DNA from: Kordia sp965283645
GTDB lineage: Bacteria > Bacteroidota > Bacteroidia > Flavobacteriales > Flavobacteriaceae
Direction: 5' to 3'
NCBI RefSeq assembly: GCF_965283645.1
Contig: NZ_CBDIPG010000001.1
Coordinates: forward strand, 3,658,001 to 3,722,000
Length of the DNA: 64,000 bases
The translations under genes were made by a program, and so were the position numbers. This document shows, piece after piece, positions 1 through 7,408 of the stretch. Numbering within the stretch: the stretch's first letter is position 1; each line of letters begins with the position of its first letter. The notes under the pieces are model-generated. The model saw only the letters and a list, made by a program, of their open reading frames with translations, did no database searches and was not told the DNA's origin.

Positions 1-646
1 TTGCTTGATGACAGCAAACGAAAAAGTGACTTCTGAATTGATTCAAGTATTTCAAGTATTGGAACGTGAAATTATTATTCCGAAAAGTAAAAAGTTGCTT
101 ATTTCACCATTTACAACTCGGAGTACATTTTTGGAGTTGATTGACAACGAAATTGAACATGCAAAAGCAGGAAAAGAAGCGTATATCACTCTAAAACTCA
201 ACAGTCTTCAAGATCCACGTATGATTGATGCGTTGTATGAAGCAAACAATGCAGGTGTAAAAATTGATATGGTCATTCGTGGAATGTGTTCGTTAGTGCC
301 TGGCATTGAAGGACAAAGTGAAAATATTACTATTAAAAGTGTGTTGGGACAATTTTTAGAACATGCACGTGTGTATATTTTTGGAAATGATGGAAAGGAA
401 AAAATGTATATTGGTTCAGCCGATTGGATGACACGAAATTTAGAACATCGGATTGAAGTCATTACACCAATTTTAGACAAAGACATTCACCAACAACTTC
501 GTACGTATGTACAATGGCAATTGGATGATTCGGTAAAAGCTAGAATTATTGATGCCAAGCAAAAAAACAAGTATGTACAGGAAGATTCAAAAGCTATTCA
601 TTCACAAGAAAAGGCGTATCAAGAACTTACGATTTTGAATCGTTAA
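1..646 (+). CDS. ppk1: Polyphosphate kinase 1, C-terminal part (5' end outside window)
   Basis: Ppk1 makes inorganic polyphosphate from ATP through a phosphohistidine intermediate. The reading frame is open from base 2, so the start lies upstream of the window and only about 214 C-terminal residues are seen. They cover the end of the C1 and the C2 phospholipase-D-like domains. The FLEHARVYIF segment carries the second conserved histidine of the family (His592 in E. coli), and GSADWMTRN and the arginine-rich IRGMCSLVPG stretch are also family hallmarks. The in-frame TTG at base 5 is not the real start. The tail after the domain is short and charged. Function is assigned from these motifs; the catalytic N-terminal half cannot be checked here. 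Confidence 0.93.
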   Translation, partial: CLMTANEKVTSELIQVFQVLEREIIIPKSKKLLISPFTTRSTFLELIDNEIEHAKAGKEAYITLKLNSLQDPRMIDALYEANNAGVKIDMVIRGMCSLVPGIEGQSENITIKSVLGQFLEHARVYIFGNDGKEKMYIGSADWMTRNLEHRIEVITPILDKDIHQQLRTYVQWQLDDSVKARIIDAKQKNKYVQEDSKAIHSQEKAYQELTILNR

Positions 647-708
647 TTTGAAGATATGTAACATTCAATTGCGCAATTATACCAATAAAGTATAGAAAAA
701 ATGTGTAA

Positions 709-1248
709 ATGGAAAGAATCGCTTTTGATGTAGTAACTCCAAAAAAAGGAGTTGTATTTGATATTTCAAAATCAGGAATACTAATGCTTGTAGGTTTTGT
801 TGGACTTGGATTCTTACTTATTTTCGGAGCGATTTTCCATAAATTTCATGAAATCATTATACTTGATTATCTAGCAGTTAAATTGATATTCTTTGCTTGC
901 TTAATTAGTATTCTAATAGGGAATTTCACCTCTTTTGGAGATTATGATGGAAATGATCTTGCTACTACTAGCGTTCTATTTTTTGATGAAAACGAAATTA
1001 CTTTTGATTATACAGAAACGTTTCCGCTTTCAGAAATTGCCCATATTAAATTTAGAATTTTCGACTACAAAGGAGTTCGAAAAGCAAGAAGTGCTCTGCA
1101 AAGTCTTGGTGCAGATAATTACCTAGAATTTAAACATGAAGGTGAAAAACATAAGTTTCAATTTATCATTGAATCTGAACGACATATGCAGTTGCTCACG
1201 GAAAAATTGATTCCAATATTAAAAGAAAAAACGAAAGTTACATATTAA
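709..1248 (+). CDS. Hypothetical two-TM membrane protein
   Basis: A 179-residue protein I do not recognise. Two hydrophobic helices lie at about residues 24-44 and 52-72. A soluble domain of about 100 residues follows, with alternating beta-like segments (EITFDYTETFPLSEIAHIKF) and a final amphipathic helix. This resembles the membrane-anchored PH-like proteins common in Bacteroidota, but no diagnostic motif is visible. The ATG at 709 follows ppk1 by 62 bp, and the gene could be read from the same transcript. Confidence 0.7.
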   Translation: MERIAFDVVTPKKGVVFDISKSGILMLVGFVGLGFLLIFGAIFHKFHEIIILDYLAVKLIFFACLISILIGNFTSFGDYDGNDLATTSVLFFDENEITFDYTETFPLSEIAHIKFRIFDYKGVRKARSALQSLGADNYLEFKHEGEKHKFQFIIESERHMQLLTEKLIPILKEKTKVTY

Positions 1249-1342
1249 TTTATACAAAATGATTTAATACTCAAATACGAAATTCGTGTATTTGTGGCTG
1301 AAATTCTGTAACAAGATGATTATTTAGTATTCAGTTGTATCA

Positions 1343-1374
1343 TTGCCAAGTAAAAGTATAAATCTGTATTTTTG
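1343..1374 (+). promoter_or_regulatory. Bacteroidetes-type promoter of the M23 peptidase gene
   Basis: A -33-like TTG (1343-1345) and a -7 box TATTTTTG (1367-1374, fits TAnnTTTG) are separated by 21 bp. Transcription would begin near 1381. This excludes the TTG codon at 1372 as start and favours the ATG at 1387, leaving almost no 5' untranslated leader. Confidence 0.55.
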
Positions 1375-1386
1375 AAAAAAAAAGGT

Positions 1387-2079
1387 ATGACCTCAACTTC
1401 GTTTCTACAATTCGTAACCAACTTAGGAAAGCAATCGTTACATGTATTAGATGCAAATATCTCTAAGTCAGACTATATTGCGTTGGATTTATCGGTAACA
1501 AATGAAAAGTTGAAAACGGTTGCTGTTTCTTCTTCTGAAAAGCTTGGAAATTACATTGATACTCATATTGCTGAAAACCATGCAAAAGTGGCGTTTGGCG
1601 GATATTTGGAAACGCGTGGTATTTATAATAGAAGTGAGTATTTTAACGATCAAAATCCAGCAACTGAACGCAATATTCACTTAGGTTTAGACTTGTGGAT
1701 TGCCGCAGAAACACCCATTTATACACCGTTAGATGGTGAAGTACATAGTTTTCAAAATAACACCAATTTTGGTGATTATGGTCCAACAATCATTCTAAAA
1801 CATACTATTGAAAACGTTGAATTTTATACGCTTTATGGACATGTAAGCTTGATTTCAATTTCAACTTTAACAGTCGGACAACAGTTTACAAAAGGTGCAC
1901 AAATTGCAACATTAGGTGATGCAACTGTAAATGGAGATTATCCGCCGCATTTACATTTTCAAATCATAAAAGATATACAAGATTATAAAGGTGATTATCC
2001 AGGCGTATCTTCTCAAAACGATGTAGCATTCTATACACAAAATTGCCCTGATCCTAATTTGTTATTGCAGTTAAAATAG
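1387..2079 (+). CDS. M23-family (LytM-like) metallopeptidase
   Basis: Predicted zinc peptidase of the M23/LytM family, whose members cut peptide bridges in peptidoglycan. Counting from the ATG at 1387 (230 aa), the metal ligands are visible: H98 and D102 in HLGLD, and H188 and H190 in HLHFQ. H152 in YGHVS is the further conserved active-site histidine. No signal peptide or lipobox is seen, and the first 75 residues do not resemble a known domain. Such signal-less M23 proteins occur in flavobacteria and their location is uncertain. The frame extends upstream to a TTG at 1372, but that codon lies inside the predicted -7 box. The gene meets the VOC gene tail to tail with 1 bp between them. Confidence 0.85.
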   Translation: MTSTSFLQFVTNLGKQSLHVLDANISKSDYIALDLSVTNEKLKTVAVSSSEKLGNYIDTHIAENHAKVAFGGYLETRGIYNRSEYFNDQNPATERNIHLGLDLWIAAETPIYTPLDGEVHSFQNNTNFGDYGPTIILKHTIENVEFYTLYGHVSLISISTLTVGQQFTKGAQIATLGDATVNGDYPPHLHFQIIKDIQDYKGDYPGVSSQNDVAFYTQNCPDPNLLLQLK

Positions 2080-2080
2080 T

Positions 2081-2509
2081 CTACACTTCTTCAATTGTAT
2101 TTCCTGCTTCGTCCAACCTTAGAAACGGATTAAAAGCAATTTCCCAAAGATTTTCATCCAGATCGGCAATATAACCACTGTAACCGCCCCAAAAAACATG
2201 TTCAGGTTGTTTTACAATTTTCACACCTTTATTGGCTAAATCGGTAATAATTTCGTCTACTTCTTCTTTAGTGTGTGTATTGTAAGCAAGTGTAAATGCT
2301 TTAAACCCTGAGCCTGTTGGATCAACAGTGGCATCTTCCGCAAGTTTGTCTTTTGGATATAGTGAAAGTAACACTCCATTTAACTGAAAAAAAGAGATAT
2401 TTTCATTACTGGCATTGGTCAGTTTCCAGCCAAATTTTTCTTTGTAAAAAGCGGTAGAAATTTCGAGATTATTGACACCTAATCCGATGATGGTGACACG
2501 TGGTTGCAT
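2081..2509 (-). CDS. VOC-family (glyoxalase/bleomycin resistance-like) protein
   Basis: A 142-residue single-domain protein of the vicinal oxygen chelate superfamily. It has the usual opening (TIIGLGVNNLEISTAFYKEK), a middle SFFQLNGVLLSLYP strand, and an ending GGYSGYIADLDENLWEIAF, which holds the conserved GxxxxxxDPxGNxxE-like segment that supplies the last metal ligand (Glu). Family members include glyoxalases, dioxygenases and drug-binding proteins, so the substrate cannot be inferred. The gene lies 21 bp downstream of an uncharacterised gene on the same strand and may be co-transcribed with it. Confidence 0.85.
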   Translation of the reverse strand: MQPRVTIIGLGVNNLEISTAFYKEKFGWKLTNASNENISFFQLNGVLLSLYPKDKLAEDATVDPTGSGFKAFTLAYNTHTKEEVDEIITDLANKGVKIVKQPEHVFWGGYSGYIADLDENLWEIAFNPFLRLDEAGNTIEEV

Positions 2510-2530
2510 ATTTTGTATTTTTTAGTAGGG

Positions 2531-2983
2531 TTAAAATGTTATAATTTCTACATCATCACCCTGATCACTTTCATAAATGGCTACATTTCCTAATGAATTG
2601 ATTGAAGATAACCTGAATTTTTTTAATGTTTCTATGATAAACCAATAAAAGCAAAAATCATCCTCATCTAAAAACTCTTCCGAAACTTCTTCGTCTTGAT
2701 ATTTTGTAAAGGTTACAACACTATAGCTACAATCTTCTAAAATAGTATCTGTTTGTGGATCGTACCAAAGGCAAGAAACATAGCTATTGGTTGTATTAAT
2801 GTATAACAGTAAATTTTGAAATGCTTCAGGAATTAAAGGAGCATTGATAAGTTGATTATTAATAATAGTTGCAAGCTCCTTATATACATCTTTTTCATCA
2901 AATGTCTCTGAATATTTTTCATAGAGAGGTGTTTCTAATGATGCAACTTTTGCTTTGAGTTCTTGTAATGAATTGAATTTCAT
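2531..2983 (-). CDS. Hypothetical acidic protein
   Basis: A 150-residue soluble protein I do not recognise. It is strongly acidic, particularly in EEVSEEFLDEDD and the C-terminal ESDQGDDVEIITF. It has no signal peptide or membrane helix. The size and acidity are like those of many immunity-type or SMI1-like proteins, but no family motif is visible and I make no functional call. It is the last of three closely spaced genes of unknown function (4019 down to 2531), starting 9 bp after the membrane-protein gene. Confidence 0.7.
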   Translation of the reverse strand: MKFNSLQELKAKVASLETPLYEKYSETFDEKDVYKELATIINNQLINAPLIPEAFQNLLLYINTTNSYVSCLWYDPQTDTILEDCSYSVVTFTKYQDEEVSEEFLDEDDFCFYWFIIETLKKFRLSSINSLGNVAIYESDQGDDVEIITF

Positions 2984-2992
2984 AAAGGTTGA

Positions 2993-3571
2993 TTAGTTAA
3001 AAAGGGTTGTTATATATACAACTCCATACATCCAACCAATATACAAAAATGTATAACCGAACGCATACATAACAGCCAATCCAATATCGCCTTCTGTATG
3101 TGAAGCTTTAGAAAAAACGAGTCGCATGGCTCTAAAAAAGATCCAATACAACATAGCTAAAATTAGTGCTATGGAAAACGAAAGTACGGTTTCTAAAACT
3201 ATCAGTAGAAAGACTAATATGATTGAAACTACAATCCACATTACAATAGATACTATGACGCCACCAATACCATCGCCAATATCAAAAACGGATGTACCTT
3301 CAGGAGTAAAGCCTTCACTCAACTTTTTCTTAAACTCAAAACCTTTTAGTTTTGGAAAGTTGTCTTCAATTTCAATGCCTTTGTATAATCCGTAGCTTAG
3401 AAATAAAAACAATACAGTTGCTATAATTCCTAACGACATGTAAAAGTTAGCTGTGATACTTCTCTGCAAATTGATGCCTGTAAGATACACGATGAGCGCC
3501 GTTACCGTAATGACCAATAACGAAACAATAAAAACAGATTTTCCTCTAAGATATGTTTTGTTGGGTTTCAT
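2993..3571 (-). CDS. Hypothetical multi-pass membrane protein
   Basis: A 192-residue protein with about five hydrophobic segments (roughly residues 12-32, 42-62, 103-125, 130-148 and 165-188). A hydrophilic stretch of about 35 residues sits between the second and third. It has no recognisable transporter or enzyme motif. It lies in the middle of a three-gene set, 34 bp after the 137-residue protein gene and 9 bp before the acidic protein gene, so the three products probably work together. Confidence 0.7.
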   Translation of the reverse strand: MKPNKTYLRGKSVFIVSLLVITVTALIVYLTGINLQRSITANFYMSLGIIATVLFLFLSYGLYKGIEIEDNFPKLKGFEFKKKLSEGFTPEGTSVFDIGDGIGGVIVSIVMWIVVSIILVFLLIVLETVLSFSIALILAMLYWIFFRAMRLVFSKASHTEGDIGLAVMYAFGYTFLYIGWMYGVVYITTLFN

Positions 3572-3605
3572 GAAAAATATAAAAGATTTTCAGTACAATA
3601 TGATG

Positions 3606-4019
3606 TTAATCATCGAATCCTTGGTACTTAATGCCCATAATTTCTTCGTATATATGACGGCTATCCGTAAAAGGTTTCAGTTTTTCTAAAACCTCAATAA
3701 GTACTAGTTGCATTGTACACTGAAGACTTTCGTCTACATCGTCTAAATAATGCCAAACATACTGTTCTAAAACGGTTTTTCTAAGTTCTTCATCCATAAT
3801 TCCAGCGGCTAGAAAAGCATTTTCTGCGTCGGCGCCTTCATGACTTGTCATAAATGTTTTTACTTGGACAAGCATCACTTTTTTCTTGTCGTTTACCAAC
3901 TGTTGTCTGATATCATTTTCTAATTCGTGATTTGTTCTGTCTTCTTGCGTTGGTGAAGTTTCTTCCGTTTTTGGTTTTACCTTGGAAGCACTTGAAAATA
4001 ATTTTTTAAAAAAACTCAT
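3606..4019 (-). CDS. Hypothetical cytoplasmic protein, first gene of a three-gene set
   Basis: A 137-residue protein that begins with a short amphipathic/hydrophobic MSFFKKLF segment and a Lys/Thr/Glu-rich linker, then a compact helical domain from about residue 35 to the end. I do not recognise it. Its last 25 residues are acidic and aromatic. Being the upstream gene of the set, it should follow the promoter in the long intergenic region above 4019. Confidence 0.65.
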   Translation of the reverse strand: MSFFKKLFSSASKVKPKTEETSPTQEDRTNHELENDIRQQLVNDKKKVMLVQVKTFMTSHEGADAENAFLAAGIMDEELRKTVLEQYVWHYLDDVDESLQCTMQLVLIEVLEKLKPFTDSRHIYEEIMGIKYQGFDD

Positions 4020-4370
4020 ACTGTGTTTTAGGAATTGAAGTTCATGAAGCTTCTAATTTAGTAAATACAAATTAAATGAGCGATTTTAATTTTATGATGT
4101 GGTTGTTTTTTCTTTTTTTGATAATATCTAGAAACTCAGTTACTTCAATACTTTCCTTTAAAATGTTTGATGAATTTTTCAGAAAGGAAGATAGGTAATT
4201 TCTTTGAAGTTGAAAATGTTGGGGTTGTGGTTTCCCGTAAAGAGGAGAGGTTTACTGACAATATGTGATCAAATACAAAAGGAAACGGCTTTGCGTACTT
4301 CGGCATATCAGTAGTGTTAACAAGTGGCAGATTGCTTCGCTATCGCTCACAATGACGTGAAAAATCATCA

Positions 4371-4657
4371 TTTTACGAAATTCGCAATAAAATCATCAAA
4401 TAAAACCATTTTATTACGAAATTCGCAATAAAAATGCTTCCGAAACCTTCTCGCATCAATGCGGCAAGCTTTCCGACGCGTTTGAAACGTTCTCGCAACG
4501 ATGCAGGAAGCTTTCCAACACATTTGAAACGTCCCTGCAGTCATGCAACACACTTTCCAACGCGTTTTATTTCGTCTCGCAGACCTGCGAGAAGCTTTCA
4601 AACGGATTTTATTTTGTCATGCAACACAGCGTGATGCTTAATTTAATGTCAGCTCAA
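4371..4657. repeat. Degenerate 42-bp tandem repeat array in a gene-free region
   Basis: The gap from 4020 to 4734 (715 bp) has no convincing gene. Within it, five copies of a degenerate unit start at 4448, 4490, 4532, 4574 and 4616, exactly 42 bp apart. Each opens with a TCTCGCA- or TCATGCA-like block followed by GCAAGCTTTCC-like and GCGTTTGAAACG- or GCGTTTTATTTCG-like blocks. Two copies of ACGAAATTCGCAATAAAA lie just upstream (from 4375 and 4416, 41 bp apart) and look like a diverged start of the same array. Because 42 is a multiple of three, both strands carry open frames of about 70 codons; these encode only low-complexity Arg/Ser/Ala/Cys repeats and I do not call them genes. The units are too divergent and contiguous for a CRISPR. 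Confidence 0.75.
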
Positions 4658-4734
4658 TGTGAAAATACAGTAGTGTTCTTTTGTTTTGTGTTTATCACAT
4701 TAAGGACAGCCGAGATGATATCAAACACAAAAAA

Positions 4735-5454
4735 CTAGCTTTTTAAATACGTATTCCGTTGCAAACCAATTTCGATTTTCTTCCGAAACCAATTGGCAAC
4801 ATGTTCTGTGTTTTCAACGTCTACTTTAAAATCGTCAATAATGGTTGGATGAAATTTAGCAGTCGTTTTTGCCGCCCAACCAACACCTTGGCGTATTTCC
4901 TTGTCTTTGGTATTTGCCATAGTCAACAAGAGTTTAAAAACTGTAGACACATTCTTTTTATCCAATCCTTTTTTGATGGCATAATGACTTCCCGCGCCTA
5001 ACGAACGAATGACCCAATTGATTGGATGTTTGGATAGTTTTTTTAATACAGGAATAGTCTTTTTTGGGTCGTGCAATAAAGAATATCCATAGACGCGTTC
5101 GCCAATAATATCGCATACATACCAAATATCTGCTTTAGAAATATACTCGGTCGCCTTCTCCATAGATTCTGAAAAATGTTCAGTCAATCTTTTTTGCAAT
5201 AAAATCCCTAATATCACATTGCCGCCTTCTGTTTTTAGTGCATGCACACCATCACAAAGCGAAATGTGTTCTCGTTGTGGAATGCGTTCATACAATTGTG
5301 CAGCACAAAATTCTAACAATGGAAATTTCACCTTTTGCGAAAGAATGTGTACTTGTAATGTGCTAATGCATCCTGCCAAGTGATCAATTTGATACGCGGT
5401 AAAACATTTTTCAAGCAACACGTTAATATCAGATTTTCGAGTAATTGTTTTCAA
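4735..5454 (-). CDS. AlkD-like HEAT-repeat protein (DNA alkylation repair family)
   Basis: A 239-residue all-helical protein. The features ADIWYVCDIIGERVYGY, INWVIRSLGAGSHYAIKKG and KEIRQGVGWAAKTTAKFHP match the helical-repeat pattern of the DNA alkylation repair family, which includes the glycosylases AlkC and AlkD. I assign it to this fold on pattern only. The usual catalytic Asp and aromatic pocket cannot be placed with confidence, so activity on alkylated bases is not shown. It is shorter at the C-terminus than many family members. It could equally be a non-catalytic HEAT-repeat protein. Confidence 0.6.
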   Translation of the reverse strand: MKTITRKSDINVLLEKCFTAYQIDHLAGCISTLQVHILSQKVKFPLLEFCAAQLYERIPQREHISLCDGVHALKTEGGNVILGILLQKRLTEHFSESMEKATEYISKADIWYVCDIIGERVYGYSLLHDPKKTIPVLKKLSKHPINWVIRSLGAGSHYAIKKGLDKKNVSTVFKLLLTMANTKDKEIRQGVGWAAKTTAKFHPTIIDDFKVDVENTEHVANWFRKKIEIGLQRNTYLKS

Positions 5455-5479
5455 TGATGTATGCTATATTAGATAACTA

Positions 5480-6196
5480 TTATTCCTTTGTTTGTGCTTT
5501 ATTTTGACAGTATTCTGCTAGCTTTTTTGGAGCATCAATGTCGCCTAAATTTGCGGCGCGTGTAAAGTATTCACAAGCTTTTTGTACATTTTCTTTTTGT
5601 AAATAGATTTCACCCAAATAATAATAACTAGCACTATTGTTATAGTTTCCTGTAATAGATTTTTCAAAATCAATAATTGCAGGTTCGTACGCTTCATTTT
5701 TGTAGTAACTTAAACCACGCCAATAGTAAAGTTCGCATTCTTCAACTTCATAGCCTGTTTCATCTGAATCATCAAAAGCAGAAACTAGTTCAATTTTAAT
5801 TCCTTCAGGTGTAGCCGAACAAGCAACTACATATTCAGATTGCAATGCTTTGGAATAGTATTTAATTCCTTCTTCGTAGTTTTCTATTTCATTATAGTTT
5901 GCCGCAAGGTTAAAAAGTGTAAGCGTATTATTGGGTTCTAATTGTAGCGCTTTTCTATAGTCAATTGTACTTTCTTTTATTTCCCCAAGCATAGATTTAC
6001 AGTAACCTCTAAAAATAAGTGCATCTTTAAAATCAGGGTTTTTGGCAATAGCTTTGTCGAGTAACGCAATAGCACTTGGATAATCGTCTTTATCTTCATG
6101 ATGTATAGCGCGATTGTAATAATCTTCTTCTGTTAGAAAACCACAAGAATTTAAGATTAAAAATAGAAGTAATACATAGAATGATGTTTGTTTCAT
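5480..6196 (-). CDS. TPR-repeat lipoprotein
   Basis: I place the start at the ATG at 6196 (238 aa), because it gives a standard lipoprotein signal peptide ending in LILNSC at Cys18. The longer open frame would run into the hemolysin III gene. After the lipobox come four or five tetratricopeptide repeats from about residue 27 to 225, for example AIALLDKAIAKNPDFKDALIFRG and ESTIDYRKALQLEPNNTLTL. The mature protein should be anchored at the outer or inner membrane facing the periplasm as a protein-interaction scaffold. No enzymatic domain is present. Confidence 0.85.
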   Translation of the reverse strand: MKQTSFYVLLLFLILNSCGFLTEEDYYNRAIHHEDKDDYPSAIALLDKAIAKNPDFKDALIFRGYCKSMLGEIKESTIDYRKALQLEPNNTLTLFNLAANYNEIENYEEGIKYYSKALQSEYVVACSATPEGIKIELVSAFDDSDETGYEVEECELYYWRGLSYYKNEAYEPAIIDFEKSITGNYNNSASYYYLGEIYLQKENVQKACEYFTRAANLGDIDAPKKLAEYCQNKAQTKE

Positions 6197-6221
6197 AGGA
6201 AGAATGAAGATATATAGAAAT

Positions 6222-6878
6222 TTATTCTCTCGGCAATACATACAAATAGACCGAAATAAAGTGACACATACTACCAATTAATACGAAAATATGAAAAATA
6301 GCATGATTGAAAGGTAATTTTCGAATGCTATATAAAACTGCGCCAATGGTATAAGCAATGCCACCAGCAAATAACCAAAATAAACCTTCGCTTGATAAAT
6401 TTGCTAGCAATGGTTTAATGGCAAATACAATAATCCAACCCATAAATACATACATGGCGGTAGAAAGTTTGTCAAACTTGCCTGTAAAGAAAAGTTTTAG
6501 GGTAATTCCAACCGCCGCAAATGCCCAAACCGTTCCGAAAATAATCCAGCCAGTTGTGCCTTTTAAGGTAATAAGCGCAAAAGGTGTATACGTTCCGGCA
6601 ATGAGTACATATATTGCCGCATGATCAAATACGCGCAATCGATTCCGCAAATTGGGTTTGGTTGCTTTGTGATACAACGTAGAAGCCAAATACAATATAA
6701 TAATACTTACTCCGTAAATGGTAATACTTACCAAATGCATTGTTTCGCCATATTGGAAAGCACGTTGTACTAAAAATATTAATGCGATAAAGCCTAATAA
6801 CACGCCCAAACCATGCGAAAGGATATTGAGTTTTTCTTCTAATGGTGAATAGTAAACGGCTTCTTTTTCTGGTTTCAA
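6222..6878 (-). CDS. Hemolysin III family (PAQR-like) membrane protein
   Basis: A 218-residue, seven-helix integral membrane protein of the HlyIII/YqfA family. Family signatures are SHGLGVLLG near the N-terminus, STLYHK, the long FDHAAIYVLIAGTYTPFAL motif, and HAIFHIFVLIGSMCHF near the C-terminus. The histidines form the zinc site shared with eukaryotic PAQR receptors. The cellular role is uncertain; proposed functions include membrane lipid homeostasis. It stands 25 bp upstream of the TPR lipoprotein gene on the same strand, so the two may be co-transcribed. Confidence 0.9.
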   Translation of the reverse strand: MKPEKEAVYYSPLEEKLNILSHGLGVLLGFIALIFLVQRAFQYGETMHLVSITIYGVSIIILYLASTLYHKATKPNLRNRLRVFDHAAIYVLIAGTYTPFALITLKGTTGWIIFGTVWAFAAVGITLKLFFTGKFDKLSTAMYVFMGWIIVFAIKPLLANLSSEGLFWLFAGGIAYTIGAVLYSIRKLPFNHAIFHIFVLIGSMCHFISVYLYVLPRE

Positions 6879-7179
6879 ATGGTGTTTGTTTTTATAAATT
6901 GAAGATGGTTATTTTTAATGTTCGTGAAAGTATATGATATTGATACGTACTTGATTATAATACAAATTTCTTCCCATAATCGTTCACGATAAAATTCAAA
7001 ACAACAATTTACGACAAATATACAGTACCTAAATTAGATAGCAAGTTCTAAAAAGTTGATCTGTGTATAATATAGATTCTTGTATTGTGTTAAAAAACTC
7101 ACAAAACTTATAAATAAGATATGCTATTTTTTGTTTACCCCCTTTTTTTTAATTTCTTTATACTATCAATCTATTAAAA
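6879..7179. other. Intergenic region upstream of the orphan double-glycine peptide
   Basis: About 300 bp without a gene, very AT-rich. It must hold the promoter of the minus-strand hemolysin III gene and that of the plus-strand peptide at 7180. Near the peptide there is a C-run followed by a T-run (7139-7150), but no clean TAnnTTTG box at a usual distance. I see no other structure. Confidence 0.5.
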
Positions 7180-7314
7180 ATGAACATTATGAGACAAAAA
7201 AACAGCACTTTAGGCACAATTCTTATGAAAGAATTAAGTAATGAAGAATTACTAGAAATCAAAGGAGGTTACAATCCATGGTTGGATAATGATGATACGA
7301 ATGAAGATGATTAA
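7180..7314 (+). CDS. Orphan double-glycine leader peptide (bacteriocin-like precursor)
   Basis: A 44-codon gene starting at ATG 7180 (or in frame at ATG 7189, which gives MRQKNSTLGTILMKELSNEE). The segment MKELSNEELLEIKGG is a textbook double-glycine leader: Leu/Glu-rich amphipathic helix, conserved ELS, then Gly-Gly. Peptidases of the C39 type cut after GG, which would release a strongly acidic 14-residue product, YNPWLDNDDTNEDD. The gene stands alone between two minus-strand genes and has its own perfect terminator directly after it, which supports expression. No C39 transporter or modifying enzyme is nearby. The core lacks Cys, so it is unlike the other small peptides in this window. Confidence 0.7.
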   Translation: MNIMRQKNSTLGTILMKELSNEELLEIKGGYNPWLDNDDTNEDD

Positions 7315-7325
7315 TCTCAAAAAAT

Positions 7326-7357
7326 AAAAGCTATCTTTTAACAAGATAGCTTTTTTT
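7326..7357 (+). terminator. Rho-independent terminator of the double-glycine peptide gene
   Basis: A perfect 12-bp stem (AAAAGCTATCTT, 7326-7337, with AAGATAGCTTTT, 7343-7354), a 5-nt loop and a following T-run to 7357. It lies 11 bp after the stop codon of the small peptide. Confidence 0.9.
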
Positions 7358-7408
7358 ATGTTAGTACAGTAATACGTATTGAAATTAAGAAATCACTCTT
7401 CATCGTGA

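Noticed and set aside
4368..4634. Open frames of 66-77 codons on both strands encoding Arg/Ser/Cys-rich repeats
   Set aside because: They are produced by the 42-bp (14-codon) tandem repeat, which stays open in several frames; there is no leader, domain or start context, so I treat the stretch as a DNA repeat.
4448..4657. Possible CRISPR array
   Set aside because: Units are contiguous and degenerate over their whole length, with no alternation of identical repeats and unique spacers, and no cas genes are nearby.
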